Positions 9,089 through 17,814 of a stretch of 64,000 nucleotides of DNA are shown here, in pieces; the first letter of the stretch is position 1, and the number at the start of each line of letters is the position of its first letter. The notes under the pieces were generated by a model. The model saw nothing but the letters and a program-made list of their open reading frames with translations, did no database searches and was not told the DNA's origin. The position numbers were made by a program, and so were the translations under genes. The DNA lies in contig JAJXTE010000001.1 of NCBI GenBank assembly GCA_021784115.1, positions 1 to 64,000 of the forward strand. The letters run 5' to 3'. The DNA comes from Pseudomonadota bacterium. Lineage in GTDB: Bacteria > Pseudomonadota > Gammaproteobacteria > Burkholderiales > Thiobacillaceae.

Positions 9089-11454
9089 ACGCGCTCGACC
9101 GCAAGCTCCTGCGCGACCTGTGGCACATGCGCGGCCAGGTGCTGGCGATCGCCGCGGTCATCATGGGCGGCGTCGCCACCATGGTGATGTCGCTCTCGAC
9201 CTACGATTCGCTGGTCACCACGCGCGACCGCTTCTACAGCGAATACCGTCTCGCCGATGTGTTCGCCGGCCTGAAGCGTGCACCCGACCCCGTGGCGGAA
9301 CGGCTTGCCGCCCTGCCGGGGGTGGAGCGACTGGAAACCCGGGTGAGGGCAGGAGTGAAGCTGGAAGTGGCCGGTTTTTCCGATCCCATCACCGGCCAGA
9401 TACTGTCCTTGCCGGACGTCGGCGAGGCGCAGCTCAACCGCATCTATTTCAAGCGCGGACGCAGCGTGCAGCCCTGGAGCACGGACGAGGTGGTGCTGTC
9501 CGACACCTTCGCCGATGCCCACCATCTGCAGCCCGGCGACACGCTCGCCGCCATCATCCACGGCAAGCGCAAGAAACTCACCGTGGTCGGCGTCGCGGTA
9601 TCGCCGGAATATGTCTACCAGATCGCGCCCGGCGCCATGTTTCCCGACTTCAAGCGCTACGGCGTGCTGTGGATGGGGCGCAACGCGCTCGCCACCGCCT
9701 ACGACATGAAGGGCGCGTTCAACCAGGTCAGCCTGACGCTGGCGCGCGACGCCAACGAACAGGACGTCATCGACCGCGTCGATGCGATTCTGGCGGACTA
9801 CGGTGGCACCGGCGCCTACGGACGCCGCGACCAGTTTTCCAACCGCTTTCTCAGCGAGGAGCTGAAGCAGTTGCGGACCATGGCCACCATTTTCCCGGCC
9901 ATCTTCCTTGGCGTCGCCGCCTTCCTGCTCAACGTCGTGCTGAGCCGGCTGATCGCGCTGCAGCGCGAGCAGATCGCCATCCTCAAGGCGTTCGGCTACC
10001 GCTATGCGGCGATCGGCGCGCACTACGTCAAGATGGTGCTGCTGATGGCGCTGCTTGGCGTCGCGGCCGGGGTGGCGCTCGGGACCTGGTTCGGCCAGGG
10101 GCTGTCGCATGTCTACAGCGAAACGACGTTCCGCTTTCCCTATCTGGACTACCGGCTGCAGCCGGGCACGGTGCTGATCGCGCTGGCGGTGTCGGCGCTG
10201 GCGGCGGTCAGCGGCACGCTGGTGTCCGTCATGCGCGCCGTGCGCCTGCCGCCGGCCGAGGGCATGCGCCCGGAGATGCCGGCGAGCTACCGCACCACTT
10301 TGGTCGAGCGCATCGGCCTGCAGCGCTGGCTCGCCGCGCCGTCGCGGATGATCCTGCGCCATATCGGGCGGCGCCCGCTGAAGTCGCTCCTGACCGTGCT
10401 CGGCATCGCCTGCGCCTGCGGCCTGATGATGGTGGGCAACTACCAGAAGGGCGCGATCGACTTCATGGTCGACGTGCAGTTCCGCCAGGCCTCGCGCGAG
10501 GATCTGGCGCTCGCCTTCATCGACCCCACTTCCGGCCGCGCCTTGCATGAGCTTGCCGCGCTGCCCGGCGTCGAGTTCGTTGAAGGCTATCGCGACGTGC
10601 CGGCGATCCTGCGCTTCGGCCAGTACCGTCATCGCGCCGCGCTGTTCGGCATCCAGCCCGAAGGCAGGCTGCACCGCTCGCTCGACAGCCGGTTGCAGCC
10701 GGTGGCGGTGCCCCCGGCCGGCGTGGTGCTTACCGATTATCTGGCGAACAACATCCTGCACGTGAAGCCGGGTGACATGCTGACGGTGGAGGTGCTGGAA
10801 GGCAGTCGTCCGGTGCGGCAGGTGCCGGTGCTCGGCATCACCCAGCAGTATCTGGGCGTGTCGGCCTACATGCAGAAGGAGTCGGTGAATGCCTTGATGC
10901 GGGAGGGTAATACGGTGACCGGCGCCTATCTGGCGGTGGAGCCGGGCAGCGAGCCGGAGCTCTATGCCAGGCTGCACGAGCGCCCGCGCGTCCTCGGCAT
11001 GGTCGCCAACAAGACGGCGATCCAGAGCTTCTATGCCACCATCGGCGAATTCATCCTGTTCTACAACCTGGTGGCCACGGTGCTCGCCGGCGCCATCGGC
11101 TTCGGGGTGGTCTACAACAGCGCGCGCATCGCGCTGTCGGAGCGCGGGCGCGAGCTCGCCAGCCTGCGCGTGCTGGGCTTCACCCGCGGCGAGATCGCCT
11201 ATATCCTGCTCGGAGAACTGGCGCTGCTGACGCTGGCGGCGATTCCGGTCGGCTTCCTGGTCGGTGTCGGCCTGGTCGGCATCCTGGTCGTGGCCTTCCA
11301 GAGCGAGCTCTACCGGCTGCCGCTCATCCTGACGCCGGAAAACTACGCCATGGGCGCGAGCGTCGTCATCGTCTCGGCGCTGCTGTCCGGGCTGCTGCTC
11401 TGGCGGCGCCTTGGCCGGCTGGATCTGGTGGCGGTTCTGAAAACACGCGAATAG
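9085..11454 (+). CDS. ABC transporter permease, FtsX family (two permease modules)
   Basis: A 789-aa permease. A first helix near residues 14-35 leads into a periplasmic MacB-like domain. A bundle of helices follows at ~260-380 (FPAIFLGVAAFLLNVVLS and others), then a second helix near residue 430 with a second periplasmic domain, and a final bundle at ~650-780. This is the duplicated arrangement of large FtsX permeases. The start was set at 9085, where ATG overlaps the mgtA stop, because the track ORF begins inside mgtA. It probably works with the ATPase at 5807 and the adaptor at 11469. Substrate unknown; lipid, peptide or metabolite export are all possible. Confidence 0.88.
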   Translation: MNALDRKLLRDLWHMRGQVLAIAAVIMGGVATMVMSLSTYDSLVTTRDRFYSEYRLADVFAGLKRAPDPVAERLAALPGVERLETRVRAGVKLEVAGFSDPITGQILSLPDVGEAQLNRIYFKRGRSVQPWSTDEVVLSDTFADAHHLQPGDTLAAIIHGKRKKLTVVGVAVSPEYVYQIAPGAMFPDFKRYGVLWMGRNALATAYDMKGAFNQVSLTLARDANEQDVIDRVDAILADYGGTGAYGRRDQFSNRFLSEELKQLRTMATIFPAIFLGVAAFLLNVVLSRLIALQREQIAILKAFGYRYAAIGAHYVKMVLLMALLGVAAGVALGTWFGQGLSHVYSETTFRFPYLDYRLQPGTVLIALAVSALAAVSGTLVSVMRAVRLPPAEGMRPEMPASYRTTLVERIGLQRWLAAPSRMILRHIGRRPLKSLLTVLGIACACGLMMVGNYQKGAIDFMVDVQFRQASREDLALAFIDPTSGRALHELAALPGVEFVEGYRDVPAILRFGQYRHRAALFGIQPEGRLHRSLDSRLQPVAVPPAGVVLTDYLANNILHVKPGDMLTVEVLEGSRPVRQVPVLGITQQYLGVSAYMQKESVNALMREGNTVTGAYLAVEPGSEPELYARLHERPRVLGMVANKTAIQSFYATIGEFILFYNLVATVLAGAIGFGVVYNSARIALSERGRELASLRVLGFTRGEIAYILLGELALLTLAAIPVGFLVGVGLVGILVVAFQSELYRLPLILTPENYAMGASVVIVSALLSGLLLWRRLGRLDLVAVLKTRE

Positions 11455-11468
11455 GAACAACAACAGCT

Positions 11469-12662
11469 ATGCGGCTACGCGCAAAAATCGGAATGCTCGC
11501 CATCGCTGCGGTGGTGGCGGTGGGCCTCGTGATCGGCTTCATGCCGCGTGCGGTGCCGGTCGACCTCGCCGAGGTGAAACGGGCGCCGCTCACGGTGACG
11601 GTGGAGGAGGAGGGCAAGACGCGGGTCCGCGAGCGCTATATGGTGTCGGCGCCGGTCGCCGGCTACGCGCGGCGCATCGATCGCAAGGCCGGTGATGCGG
11701 TTGCCGCCGGCCAGGTTCTCGCAGTGATCGAGCCGGCGCGCTCGGTGGCGCTCGATCCGCGCACCCGCGTGCAGGCCCAGGCGCAGGTGAGCGCCGCACA
11801 GGCCGCGCTGGTGGTGGCGCAGGAAAATGCGCGCGCCGCGACAGCCGCAGCGCAGCTGGCGCAGCAGGAACGCGTCCGCGCCGAAACCCTGCGCCAGTCG
11901 AACTTCGTCTCCGTCCAGGCGCTCGATGCCGCGCGAAGCGCAGAAACCCGTGCCCGTGCCGCCGAGCAGGCCGCGCAGTACGCGGTCAGGGCGGCCCGCT
12001 TCGACGTGGAGACGGCGCGCGCGGCGGCCGCCAGCACGGCTCAGCTGCAGCGCGGCGGTGCCGCCGATCTGCTGCAGGTGCGGGCGCCCGTGGCTGCGCG
12101 CGTGCTCCGGCTGCAGCACGAAAGCGAAGGCCCGGTGGCGGCCGGCCAGCCTCTGCTCGAAATCGGCAATCCCGAAAGCCTGGAAGCCGAGGTGGAGGTG
12201 CTGTCCACCGATGCTGTGAAAATCGCAACCGGTTCGAAGGTGATGCTGGATCGCTGGGGCGGCGACCGGACCATCGAGGGCACGGTGCGCGTGGTCGAGC
12301 CGGGCGGCTTCACGAAAATCTCCGCGCTCGGGGTCGAGGAGCAGCGGGTGCGTGTCATCGTCGACTTCACCTCGCCGCGCGAGGCGTGGGCGCGGTTGGG
12401 CGATGGCTATCGCGTGGAAGCGCGCTTCGTGCTGTGGGAAGGGACGGACGTGCTGCAGCTGCCGACCAGCGCGCTGTTCCGCAATGGCAAAGGCTGGGCG
12501 GCGTTTCGGCTGGATGGCCGACACGCCCGCCTGACGCCGGTCGAAACCGGTCAGCGCGCCGGGCTGGCAACCCAGGTGCTGTCCGGGCTCAAGCCCGGCG
12601 ACCGGGTGGTGGCGCATCCGGACGAAACGATCCACGACGGCGTGCGCGTGAAACCGCGCTGA
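11469..12662 (+). CDS. HlyD/MacA-type periplasmic adaptor protein
   Basis: A membrane-fusion (adaptor) protein of 397 aa. An N-terminal signal anchor (IGMLAIAAVVAVGLVIGFM) is followed by a first lipoyl half (VSAPVAGYARRIDRKAGDAV), a long alanine-rich alpha-helical hairpin (~95-195), the second lipoyl half (VRAPVAARVLRLQHESEG) and beta-barrel domains. It begins 14 bp after the permease and would link the ABC exporter to an outer-membrane channel. No TolC-like gene is nearby, so a shared channel would be needed. Confidence 0.88.
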   Translation: MRLRAKIGMLAIAAVVAVGLVIGFMPRAVPVDLAEVKRAPLTVTVEEEGKTRVRERYMVSAPVAGYARRIDRKAGDAVAAGQVLAVIEPARSVALDPRTRVQAQAQVSAAQAALVVAQENARAATAAAQLAQQERVRAETLRQSNFVSVQALDAARSAETRARAAEQAAQYAVRAARFDVETARAAAASTAQLQRGGAADLLQVRAPVAARVLRLQHESEGPVAAGQPLLEIGNPESLEAEVEVLSTDAVKIATGSKVMLDRWGGDRTIEGTVRVVEPGGFTKISALGVEEQRVRVIVDFTSPREAWARLGDGYRVEARFVLWEGTDVLQLPTSALFRNGKGWAAFRLDGRHARLTPVETGQRAGLATQVLSGLKPGDRVVAHPDETIHDGVRVKPR

Positions 12663-12665
12663 AAA

Positions 12666-13313
12666 TCAGGACGACGGCTGTCCCGCCTCCCTGAGGATGG
12701 CGATCACCTCGGCATCGTCGACCTGCGGAAAATCCGCATAGAACTGCCCCACCGCCTGGAAGAACAACGGCGTTTGCAGGCACACCACCTCGTCGGCATA
12801 GCCCCGGATCTTTTCCAGCGTGTCGGGCGGCGCCACCGGCACCGCGCAGATCAGACGCGCAGGATTTTTTGCGCGCAGCGCATGCAGCGCGGAAATCATC
12901 GTCGCCCCGGTCGCCAGGCCGTCGTCAACCACGATCACGACGCGCCCCGCCGGGTCGATCGGCGGCCGCAGCGGCGTGTATTGCGCCCGCCGTTTCCGGA
13001 TGGTGTCGAGTTGCGTCTGCTTCTCCTGTGCCAGATAGGTCGGCGTGCCGCCGGCCGATTCGGCGTAGTCGGCGATGTAGCTCCAGCCCGATTCGTCGAT
13101 TGAGCCGATGGCGAACTCCGGATTGAATGGCGCCCGCAGCTTGCGCACCAGCACCACGTCGAGATCGCCATCCAGCGCCTTGGCCAGTTGCTGACCCATC
13201 GGCACGGCGCCGCGCGGAATCGCGAGGATCAGCGGATGCTGACCCTTGTATGCCGCCAGGGCGCTGGCGAGCCGCTCGGCGGCGTGGTGGCGGTTGGCAA
13301 AGACCATCGGCAA
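12666..13313 (-). CDS. phosphoribosyltransferase family protein
   Basis: A type I phosphoribosyltransferase fold of 215 aa. The PRPP-binding loop is VVIVVDDGLATGATM near residue 120, and an upstream LAIPRGAVPMGQQLA element fits the hood region. Family members act in nucleotide salvage or are of unknown role, and the base is not predictable here. It is convergent with the adaptor gene (3 bp between stops). Fusions of such domains with dienelactone-hydrolase-like enzymes occur elsewhere, which suggests a link with the hydrolase at 5126. The next Met (MVFANRH, 13307) is an alternative start. Confidence 0.87.
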   Translation of the reverse strand: MPMVFANRHHAAERLASALAAYKGQHPLILAIPRGAVPMGQQLAKALDGDLDVVLVRKLRAPFNPEFAIGSIDESGWSYIADYAESAGGTPTYLAQEKQTQLDTIRKRRAQYTPLRPPIDPAGRVVIVVDDGLATGATMISALHALRAKNPARLICAVPVAPPDTLEKIRGYADEVVCLQTPLFFQAVGQFYADFPQVDDAEVIAILREAGQPSS

Positions 13314-13546
13314 CTCCTCTCGTACCCATTTGTTTGATTCTAGATAAAAGCGGCCGGGCGGCGAGCCACGCGGGCGCCATGAAGGTCAGCGGAACCAAAA
13401 AGGATTTCTTGTTTCTGGATATCCAGTCTATGGTTATCATCATGGCTCATCGGAAAGGCGCGTCCGACGAGGACGCGCTGGATGGTGTCACAGGCCGCAT
13501 GTGCAGCGCGGCATTTTATTGATCGGCGTTAACTTTGGAGCAAAAC

Positions 13547-13885
13547 ATGACCCAGGCATTCCCCTACAAAAACTTCTCCCTTCTTGGTACCACGCTTGTC
13601 TGTGCCGCCTTGCTGGGAGGCTGCGCCACGACCGACAATCTGAACCGGGCCCAGACCACCGCCGACCAGGCGTTACAGAGGGCTGACCAGGCGTCGCAGA
13701 AGGCCGACCAGGCCATGGCCGCCGCCAATGCTGCCAAGGCAGCCGCCGACCAGGCTAACCAGAAGGCCGATCAGGCGAACGCGACCGCCGGTGAGGCAAA
13801 ATCAACTGCCGATGCGGCAAAATCCGAATCGACCGCGACGTCCGAGAAACTCGATCGCATGTTCAAGAAGACGATGCAGAAGTAA
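13547..13885 (+). CDS. alanine-rich coiled-coil lipoprotein (Lpp/OprI-like)
   Basis: A lipoprotein of 112 aa. The signal peptide ends in a lipobox (ALLGGC), giving acylation at a Cys near residue 25. The mature chain is built of Ala/Asp/Gln/Lys heptad-like repeats (ADQAxxxADQA), predicting an alanine-zipper coiled coil, and ends in MFKKTMQK, like the lysine-ended peptidoglycan-anchoring lipoproteins of the Lpp/OprI group. The start is the ATG at 13547 because GGAG lies 6 nt upstream; the track starts at an upstream TTG. The neighbouring L,D-transpeptidases, a family that in E. coli includes the enzymes linking Lpp to peptidoglycan, support a cell-wall role. Confidence 0.85.
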   Translation: MTQAFPYKNFSLLGTTLVCAALLGGCATTDNLNRAQTTADQALQRADQASQKADQAMAAANAAKAAADQANQKADQANATAGEAKSTADAAKSESTATSEKLDRMFKKTMQK

Positions 13886-13901
13886 CGTCCGCGGAGTGAT
13901 G

Positions 13902-13933
13902 GTGGATGGGCATGCTCGTGCATTCCCGTCCAC
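13902..13933 (+). other. strong hairpin 3' of the lipoprotein gene
   Basis: GTGGATGGGCATGC and GCATTCCCGTCCAC pair over 13 of 14 positions (one a G-T) around a TCGT loop, 16 bp after the lipoprotein stop. There is no following T-run, so it looks more like an mRNA-stabilising 3' structure than a Rho-independent terminator. Confidence 0.55.
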
Positions 13934-14006
13934 TGGCGGCGCCATGCTGACCGTGGGGCGTCGTTCCTGATTCCGCCGGCGGTCTGACCGTTCGTTGGAT
14001 CGGTTT

Positions 14007-14573
14007 TCAGCGGATGACCACTCTAGTGCCCACATGCAACCAGCGCGCAAGGCGCTGGAGTTGCCGGTTGTCGAGCGCGACACAGCCGTTGGTCCAGTTG
14101 ACCGCCTGATGCACCTCGGCGTTGCCGTGGCCAAGGCCGTGAATTCCAATCTGGCCCCCCAGTGGCGTATCCTGCGGCGGCGCACGATGTTGTCGCAAGG
14201 CCATGATGATGGCGTCGTATTCTTCGGTGGTGATATGTCCCTCGACATACGCGCCCCAGGCGATGCGCGCGGTGGGATAATCGAGGCCGTAGAATGTGCC
14301 GAAATGGCTGCGGCGATCAATCCGGGTCACATGGAAGGTGCCGCGTGGCGTGGTTTCATCACCCCGGAGATGCATGTCGGCCGCACCTCCGCTGCCGATG
14401 GCAATGTTGCGGAAACGAGCCAGGACGTGGTTCCCGGGGGAAAAAACCGTCAGGGTAAGTGCCTGGGTATCCACCAGCACCCAGGGCTGTCGGTCAACCG
14501 CCGAGGATACCGCGGGTAAACTCAGGATGGCTGCGACGAGTATCGCCCAAGGCCGCAGTTCAAGAATCCTCAT
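14007..14573 (-). CDS. L,D-transpeptidase (YkuD domain), exported
   Basis: A 188-aa YkuD-family enzyme, expected to form or trim 3-3 peptidoglycan cross-links or attach lipoproteins. A signal peptide (MRILELRPWAILVAAILSLPAVSSA) is followed by a YkuD domain. The catalytic region reads IGIHGLGHG...WTNGCVAL, with the cysteine in NGC where most relatives have HGC. The start was moved to the ATG at 14573, because the 417-aa track ORF runs antisense through the next gene. It is divergent from another L,D-transpeptidase with only 9 bp between the two start codons. Confidence 0.85.
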   Translation of the reverse strand: MRILELRPWAILVAAILSLPAVSSAVDRQPWVLVDTQALTLTVFSPGNHVLARFRNIAIGSGGAADMHLRGDETTPRGTFHVTRIDRRSHFGTFYGLDYPTARIAWGAYVEGHITTEEYDAIIMALRQHRAPPQDTPLGGQIGIHGLGHGNAEVHQAVNWTNGCVALDNRQLQRLARWLHVGTRVVIR

Positions 14574-14582
14574 TATTTGCCC

Positions 14583-15638
14583 ATGAAACGAATGCCATTC
14601 CAGATGCCTCATAGGGCGGCGCGTCCGCTGATCATTTTCCATACCCTTGTGTTGCTGCTTGTATGCTGGGCCGCGCCGGCCCGGGGGGCGACCTTCCGCC
14701 TGCCCACCGACGGCAGCAATATCGTCGGTCAAATCCAGGTCGTGACCGTCGACTCCCGCAATACCTTGCTGGACATCGCCCGGCATTATGAGCTTGGCCA
14801 TGAGGAGATCATCCGCGCCAACCCTGGGGTTTCGATCTGGCTGCCGGGCGAGGGGACTCCGATTGTCGTGCCAACCGAATTCATCCTGCCGCCGCAGCCA
14901 TGGGTGGGTATCGTCGTGAATATTTCCCAGCGCCGACTGTACTATTTCCCGCGCCACAAGGCCAACGAGCCGGCGACGGTGGTGACCTTCCCGATCGGGA
15001 TTTCCCGGCCCGGCTGGTCTACGCCTCTGGGCACGACGCGCATCATCGGAAAATACAAGGATCCTGCCTGGTTCGTACCCAAGAGTATCCAGGAGGAACA
15101 TCGCAGCAAAGGCGAGGCCAACTTCCCGGACTATTTCCCTCCCGGGCCCAACAATCCCATGGGCATGCTCGCCATGGAAACCGGGTTTCCGCAAATCTTC
15201 ATTCACGGCACCAATCACCCGTGGGGGGTGGGGATGCAAGTGAGCCATGGCTGCATTCATTTGTATCCCGAGAATGCTGCCTTCATTTTTCCGCAGCTCC
15301 CGGTCGGTACGCCGGTGAGAATCATCAATCAGCCGGTGTCGGCGGGAGAACGCGGCAGCCTGCTGTACCTCAGCGTAGCCGAGCCCGTGGCGGGCTATCC
15401 AGGCAGCCAGGACGATCTGCTCTCGCAGGCGATGGACGCACTGTCGCGTTATTCACCGGAGATCGACTGGACGCGCGTGAAGCAGGTCGTGGATGCCCAG
15501 CCGGTTTTGCCTGTGCCTGTCAGTATCGGTGCACCCGGCCTCGACCGCATCCTCGATGCCATCAAGCCCACCAAATATGACTTCGAGCCCTATGGCATCG
15601 ACGCCAACGACGCATCGCCGCCAGACGCGCGGCCCTGA
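14583..15638 (+). CDS. L,D-transpeptidase with N-terminal LysM domain (ErfK/YbiS type)
   Basis: A periplasmic L,D-transpeptidase of the ErfK/YbiS group, 351 aa. The signal segment LIIFHTLVLLLVCWAAPARG is followed by a LysM-like peptidoglycan-binding domain (~45-95, TVDSRNTLLDIARHYELGHEEI) and a YkuD domain whose active site reads FIHGTNHP...VSHGCIHLYPEN. A C-terminal extension of about 90 residues follows. The track begins at a TTG; the ATG at 14583 is preferred, and 14592 or 14604 are possible. In E. coli this group joins Lpp to peptidoglycan, and the Lpp-like lipoprotein encoded just upstream is a natural candidate substrate. Confidence 0.9.
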   Translation: MKRMPFQMPHRAARPLIIFHTLVLLLVCWAAPARGATFRLPTDGSNIVGQIQVVTVDSRNTLLDIARHYELGHEEIIRANPGVSIWLPGEGTPIVVPTEFILPPQPWVGIVVNISQRRLYYFPRHKANEPATVVTFPIGISRPGWSTPLGTTRIIGKYKDPAWFVPKSIQEEHRSKGEANFPDYFPPGPNNPMGMLAMETGFPQIFIHGTNHPWGVGMQVSHGCIHLYPENAAFIFPQLPVGTPVRIINQPVSAGERGSLLYLSVAEPVAGYPGSQDDLLSQAMDALSRYSPEIDWTRVKQVVDAQPVLPVPVSIGAPGLDRILDAIKPTKYDFEPYGIDANDASPPDARP

Positions 15639-15768
15639 GCCGCGCAAACGGGGAGGGGCGACGGCGATGCGCCAGCTGCAATGGGAATGGTTCGTGTCAG
15701 CGCGGCCATTGCGCCCGTCCATCGTCCTGTCTATCGCCTCAACCGTGCGTCTCCCGGTTTCAAGGGTC

Positions 15769-15800
15769 AAAAAAAGGCCCGCATCCTGCGGGCCTTTTGA
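15769..15800 (-). terminator. Rho-independent terminator of the iron-uptake operon
   Basis: GGCCCGC-atcct-GCGGGCC forms a 7-bp stem that on the minus strand is followed by a run of seven T. It sits just after the stop of the outer-membrane protein gene. Confidence 0.85.
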
Positions 15801-15808
15801 GATCGGGC

Positions 15809-16537
15809 CTAGAACTCGTACTCGACCTGCATCCGGAACGTGTTGTCCGGCGCGGCATCCGACACCCCGAACAGCCAGGCGGCGTTGTACTTGATGGCCT
15901 GGTGGCCGCCCGCGGCAAACCGGCCGAATATGGCCGGGCCCACTTTGTGGGACTGGTCGTCGGACGCATCCCAGTCGTTCCAGGGGCCCGTCCCGCCAAA
16001 GCCCTGGAGCCCGTATTCGAACGTCGGCACCCAGCGGTACTTCGCCTGCCACTGGTAGCCGGCCTCGGTGGGGCTCGAAACCGCGGCGTCGACGTGCTTT
16101 TCGAACAGGATGTTGGCGTTCAGCTGCAGCTTGCCGAACTCGGTCTGGAACAGCGGGCCGACTTTCAGTTCGATGCCTTCGTCGCGGTCACGGGGAATCT
16201 CGACCTCGGTGATGAAACCGACGTCCACCGGATATTTGCCGGTCTCGGTGAGCTGGAACTTGTTCTCCCACTCGAAGGCGTCGTACTTGACGCTGTCGCT
16301 GCCGGTCTTGGCATACTTCACGTAGACTTCGGTGAACCACCAGTCGTTGGCGCCGTAGCCCAATCCCAGGGAGGCCATGGACTGGCGCGGATCGCTGTCG
16401 GCGGTGCCGAACTTGAAGTCGATTTCCTTCTCGCCTTGTTCCACGGTGGGCGTGTAGACGTAGTCGGCGGGGCCTGCGTGGGCGGATTGCAGACAAAGCA
16501 TGCCCATCGCAGCGAACAATGCTGCTTTCGATTTCAT
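15809..16537 (-). CDS. putative outer-membrane beta-barrel protein of the iron-uptake operon
   Basis: A 242-aa exported protein with signal peptide MKSKAALFAAMGMLCLQSAHA. The mature chain is rich in alternating aromatic/polar strands and ends in VEYEF; a C-terminal Phe is typical of BAM-inserted barrels. No named family is recognised with confidence. It lies 11 bp downstream of the FTR1 permease gene and ends at a terminator, so it is the last gene of the cupredoxin-FTR1 operon and might supply outer-membrane passage or binding of the metal. Function is inferred from context only. Confidence 0.7.
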   Translation of the reverse strand: MKSKAALFAAMGMLCLQSAHAGPADYVYTPTVEQGEKEIDFKFGTADSDPRQSMASLGLGYGANDWWFTEVYVKYAKTGSDSVKYDAFEWENKFQLTETGKYPVDVGFITEVEIPRDRDEGIELKVGPLFQTEFGKLQLNANILFEKHVDAAVSSPTEAGYQWQAKYRWVPTFEYGLQGFGGTGPWNDWDASDDQSHKVGPAIFGRFAAGGHQAIKYNAAWLFGVSDAAPDNTFRMQVEYEF

Positions 16538-16548
16538 GGTGTTTCCTT

Positions 16549-17367
16549 TCAGGCTACTTGAGGTATGCGGGGGCGACTCCAGCGCATCCCGAACAGGATG
16601 ACGAGGAAGGTCAGCACGTAGAACAGCACCTGCATGCCGCTGGGGCGCGCTTCATAGCCAGCGAAGAGGTGCAGCAGGTTGCCGAGGACCGAGTCCATGG
16701 GCAGCAGCGACGAGGAATCCCAGAGCGGGCTGGCGAGGGGGCGAATGAGATCGCCCTGGATCAGCAGGCGCGCCATCTGTCCGGCCATGCCGGCGGCCAG
16801 GAAGAGGATCAGGGCGCTGGTGACGCTGAAGAAATGGCGCAGGGGGATGCGGGCAAGCCCCGAATACAGCGCCCAGCCCGCGCCGATGCCGGCCACCAGG
16901 CCCAGCAGTCCGCCGCTCAGCATGGAGACGCGGCCGGAGCCATCGCTCGCGGCCAGCCCATAGAGGAACAGCGCGGTTTCCGAGCCCTCGCGCAGGACGG
17001 CCAGCGCGATCAGGATGGCCAGCGCCGACATCTCGCGCTGCCCGGTCCGGACGGCATTCCCCACCGACTTGGCCTGCGCGGCCATTTCGCGTCCGTGGGT
17101 GGCCATCCAGATGTTGTGCCAGCCCAGCATCAGCACGGCGATGCCCAGAATGGCGGCGTTGAACAGTTCCTGCCCGGCGCCTTCGGCCATCTCGGCAATG
17201 GTCTCGGTGAGCCCCGCCACCACCAGGGATCCGGCCAGGCCAAAGCCGACGCCGACGGCGAGCCAGAGGTTGCGGCCGGACAGGCCGCGCGTGGCCGCCG
17301 CGATGATGCCGATGAGCAGGGCCGCCTCGAGGGTTTCCCTGAAAACGATGATGGCCGATCCGAACAT
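16549..17367 (-). CDS. FTR1-family high-affinity iron permease (EfeU-like)
   Basis: An inner-membrane iron permease of 272 aa with about seven helices. It has the two REXXE motifs of the family, FRETLEAALL near residue 9 and LREGSETALF near residue 125, which are the proposed iron-binding sites. It is preceded by a cupredoxin gene (5 bp gap) and followed by an outer-membrane protein gene. The arrangement resembles FtrABCD/EfeUOB-type ferrous iron uptake but has no P19/Tpd or EfeO/EfeB gene. Confidence 0.92.
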   Translation of the reverse strand: MFGSAIIVFRETLEAALLIGIIAAATRGLSGRNLWLAVGVGFGLAGSLVVAGLTETIAEMAEGAGQELFNAAILGIAVLMLGWHNIWMATHGREMAAQAKSVGNAVRTGQREMSALAILIALAVLREGSETALFLYGLAASDGSGRVSMLSGGLLGLVAGIGAGWALYSGLARIPLRHFFSVTSALILFLAAGMAGQMARLLIQGDLIRPLASPLWDSSSLLPMDSVLGNLLHLFAGYEARPSGMQVLFYVLTFLVILFGMRWSRPRIPQVA

Positions 17368-17372
17368 GTGCC

Positions 17373-17690
17373 TTACTCCGCCACGATCAGGCCGCGCGCG
17401 GTCTTCTCGTTGAATTCGCCGAAAAAGGGGTACTTGCCGGGCGCGAGCGGGCCGACGTAGACCGTGGCCTTGCCGTTGCCGGCGATCAGTTTTTCGCGGT
17501 TGAGCTCGTGGCTCTCGAACTCTTCCGGCGTGCTGTCCTGATTGTGGACCACCAGCTTGATTTTCTTGCCGGCGGGGACCTTCAGTTCGGCCGGGGAGAA
17601 TTGATGGTCCTTGATCGTCAGGCCGAGCTCCAGGTCGGCGGCCAGGCTGACCAGGGGGAACATCAGGCAGGCGAAGGCAAGCGCTCTCAT
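17373..17690 (-). CDS. periplasmic cupredoxin-domain protein of the FTR1 operon
   Basis: A small exported protein of 105 aa with a signal peptide (MRALAFACLMFPLVSLA). A single cupredoxin-like domain (DHQFSPAELKVPAGKKIKLVVHNQD...EEFESHEL...GKYPFFGEF) resembles FtrB and the EfeO N-terminal domain. The mature chain has no Cys, so a classical type 1 copper site is not formed; Glu/His-rich positions may bind metal. It is the first gene of the iron operon and has an inverted repeat and a partial Fur-box match upstream. Its likely role is periplasmic iron handling or oxidation before transport by FTR1. Confidence 0.82.
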   Translation of the reverse strand: MRALAFACLMFPLVSLAADLELGLTIKDHQFSPAELKVPAGKKIKLVVHNQDSTPEEFESHELNREKLIAGNGKATVYVGPLAPGKYPFFGEFNEKTARGLIVAE

Positions 17691-17705
17691 GTTTACTCCA
17701 GAAGA

Positions 17706-17742
17706 ATTATCAGAGTCGTAACGATAATTGTTCTTATTTGTA
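17706..17742 (-). promoter_or_regulatory. candidate Fur operator upstream of the iron-uptake operon
   Basis: AATTATC (17706-17712) and GATAATT (17724-17730) form an inverted repeat 16-40 bp upstream of the cupredoxin start. GATAATTGTTCTTATTTGT from 17724 matches the Fur consensus GATAATGATAATCATTATC at about 11 of 19 positions. The call is based on this partial match and on the iron-uptake context. Confidence 0.4.
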
Positions 17743-17814
17743 AACGCAAGAACTTTTTTGCCGGGTACGTTCTGTCCGGCCGCATGGTCGGGGCATGGGG
17801 GCCGCTTGGCGCGC

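Noticed and set aside
9055-11463. 802-aa minus-strand ORF
   Set aside because: Antisense to the FtsX permease gene; no recognisable domain and biased composition.
12774-13522. Several plus-strand ORFs over the phosphoribosyltransferase
   Set aside because: They are shadows of the minus-strand gene whose PRPP motif is intact.
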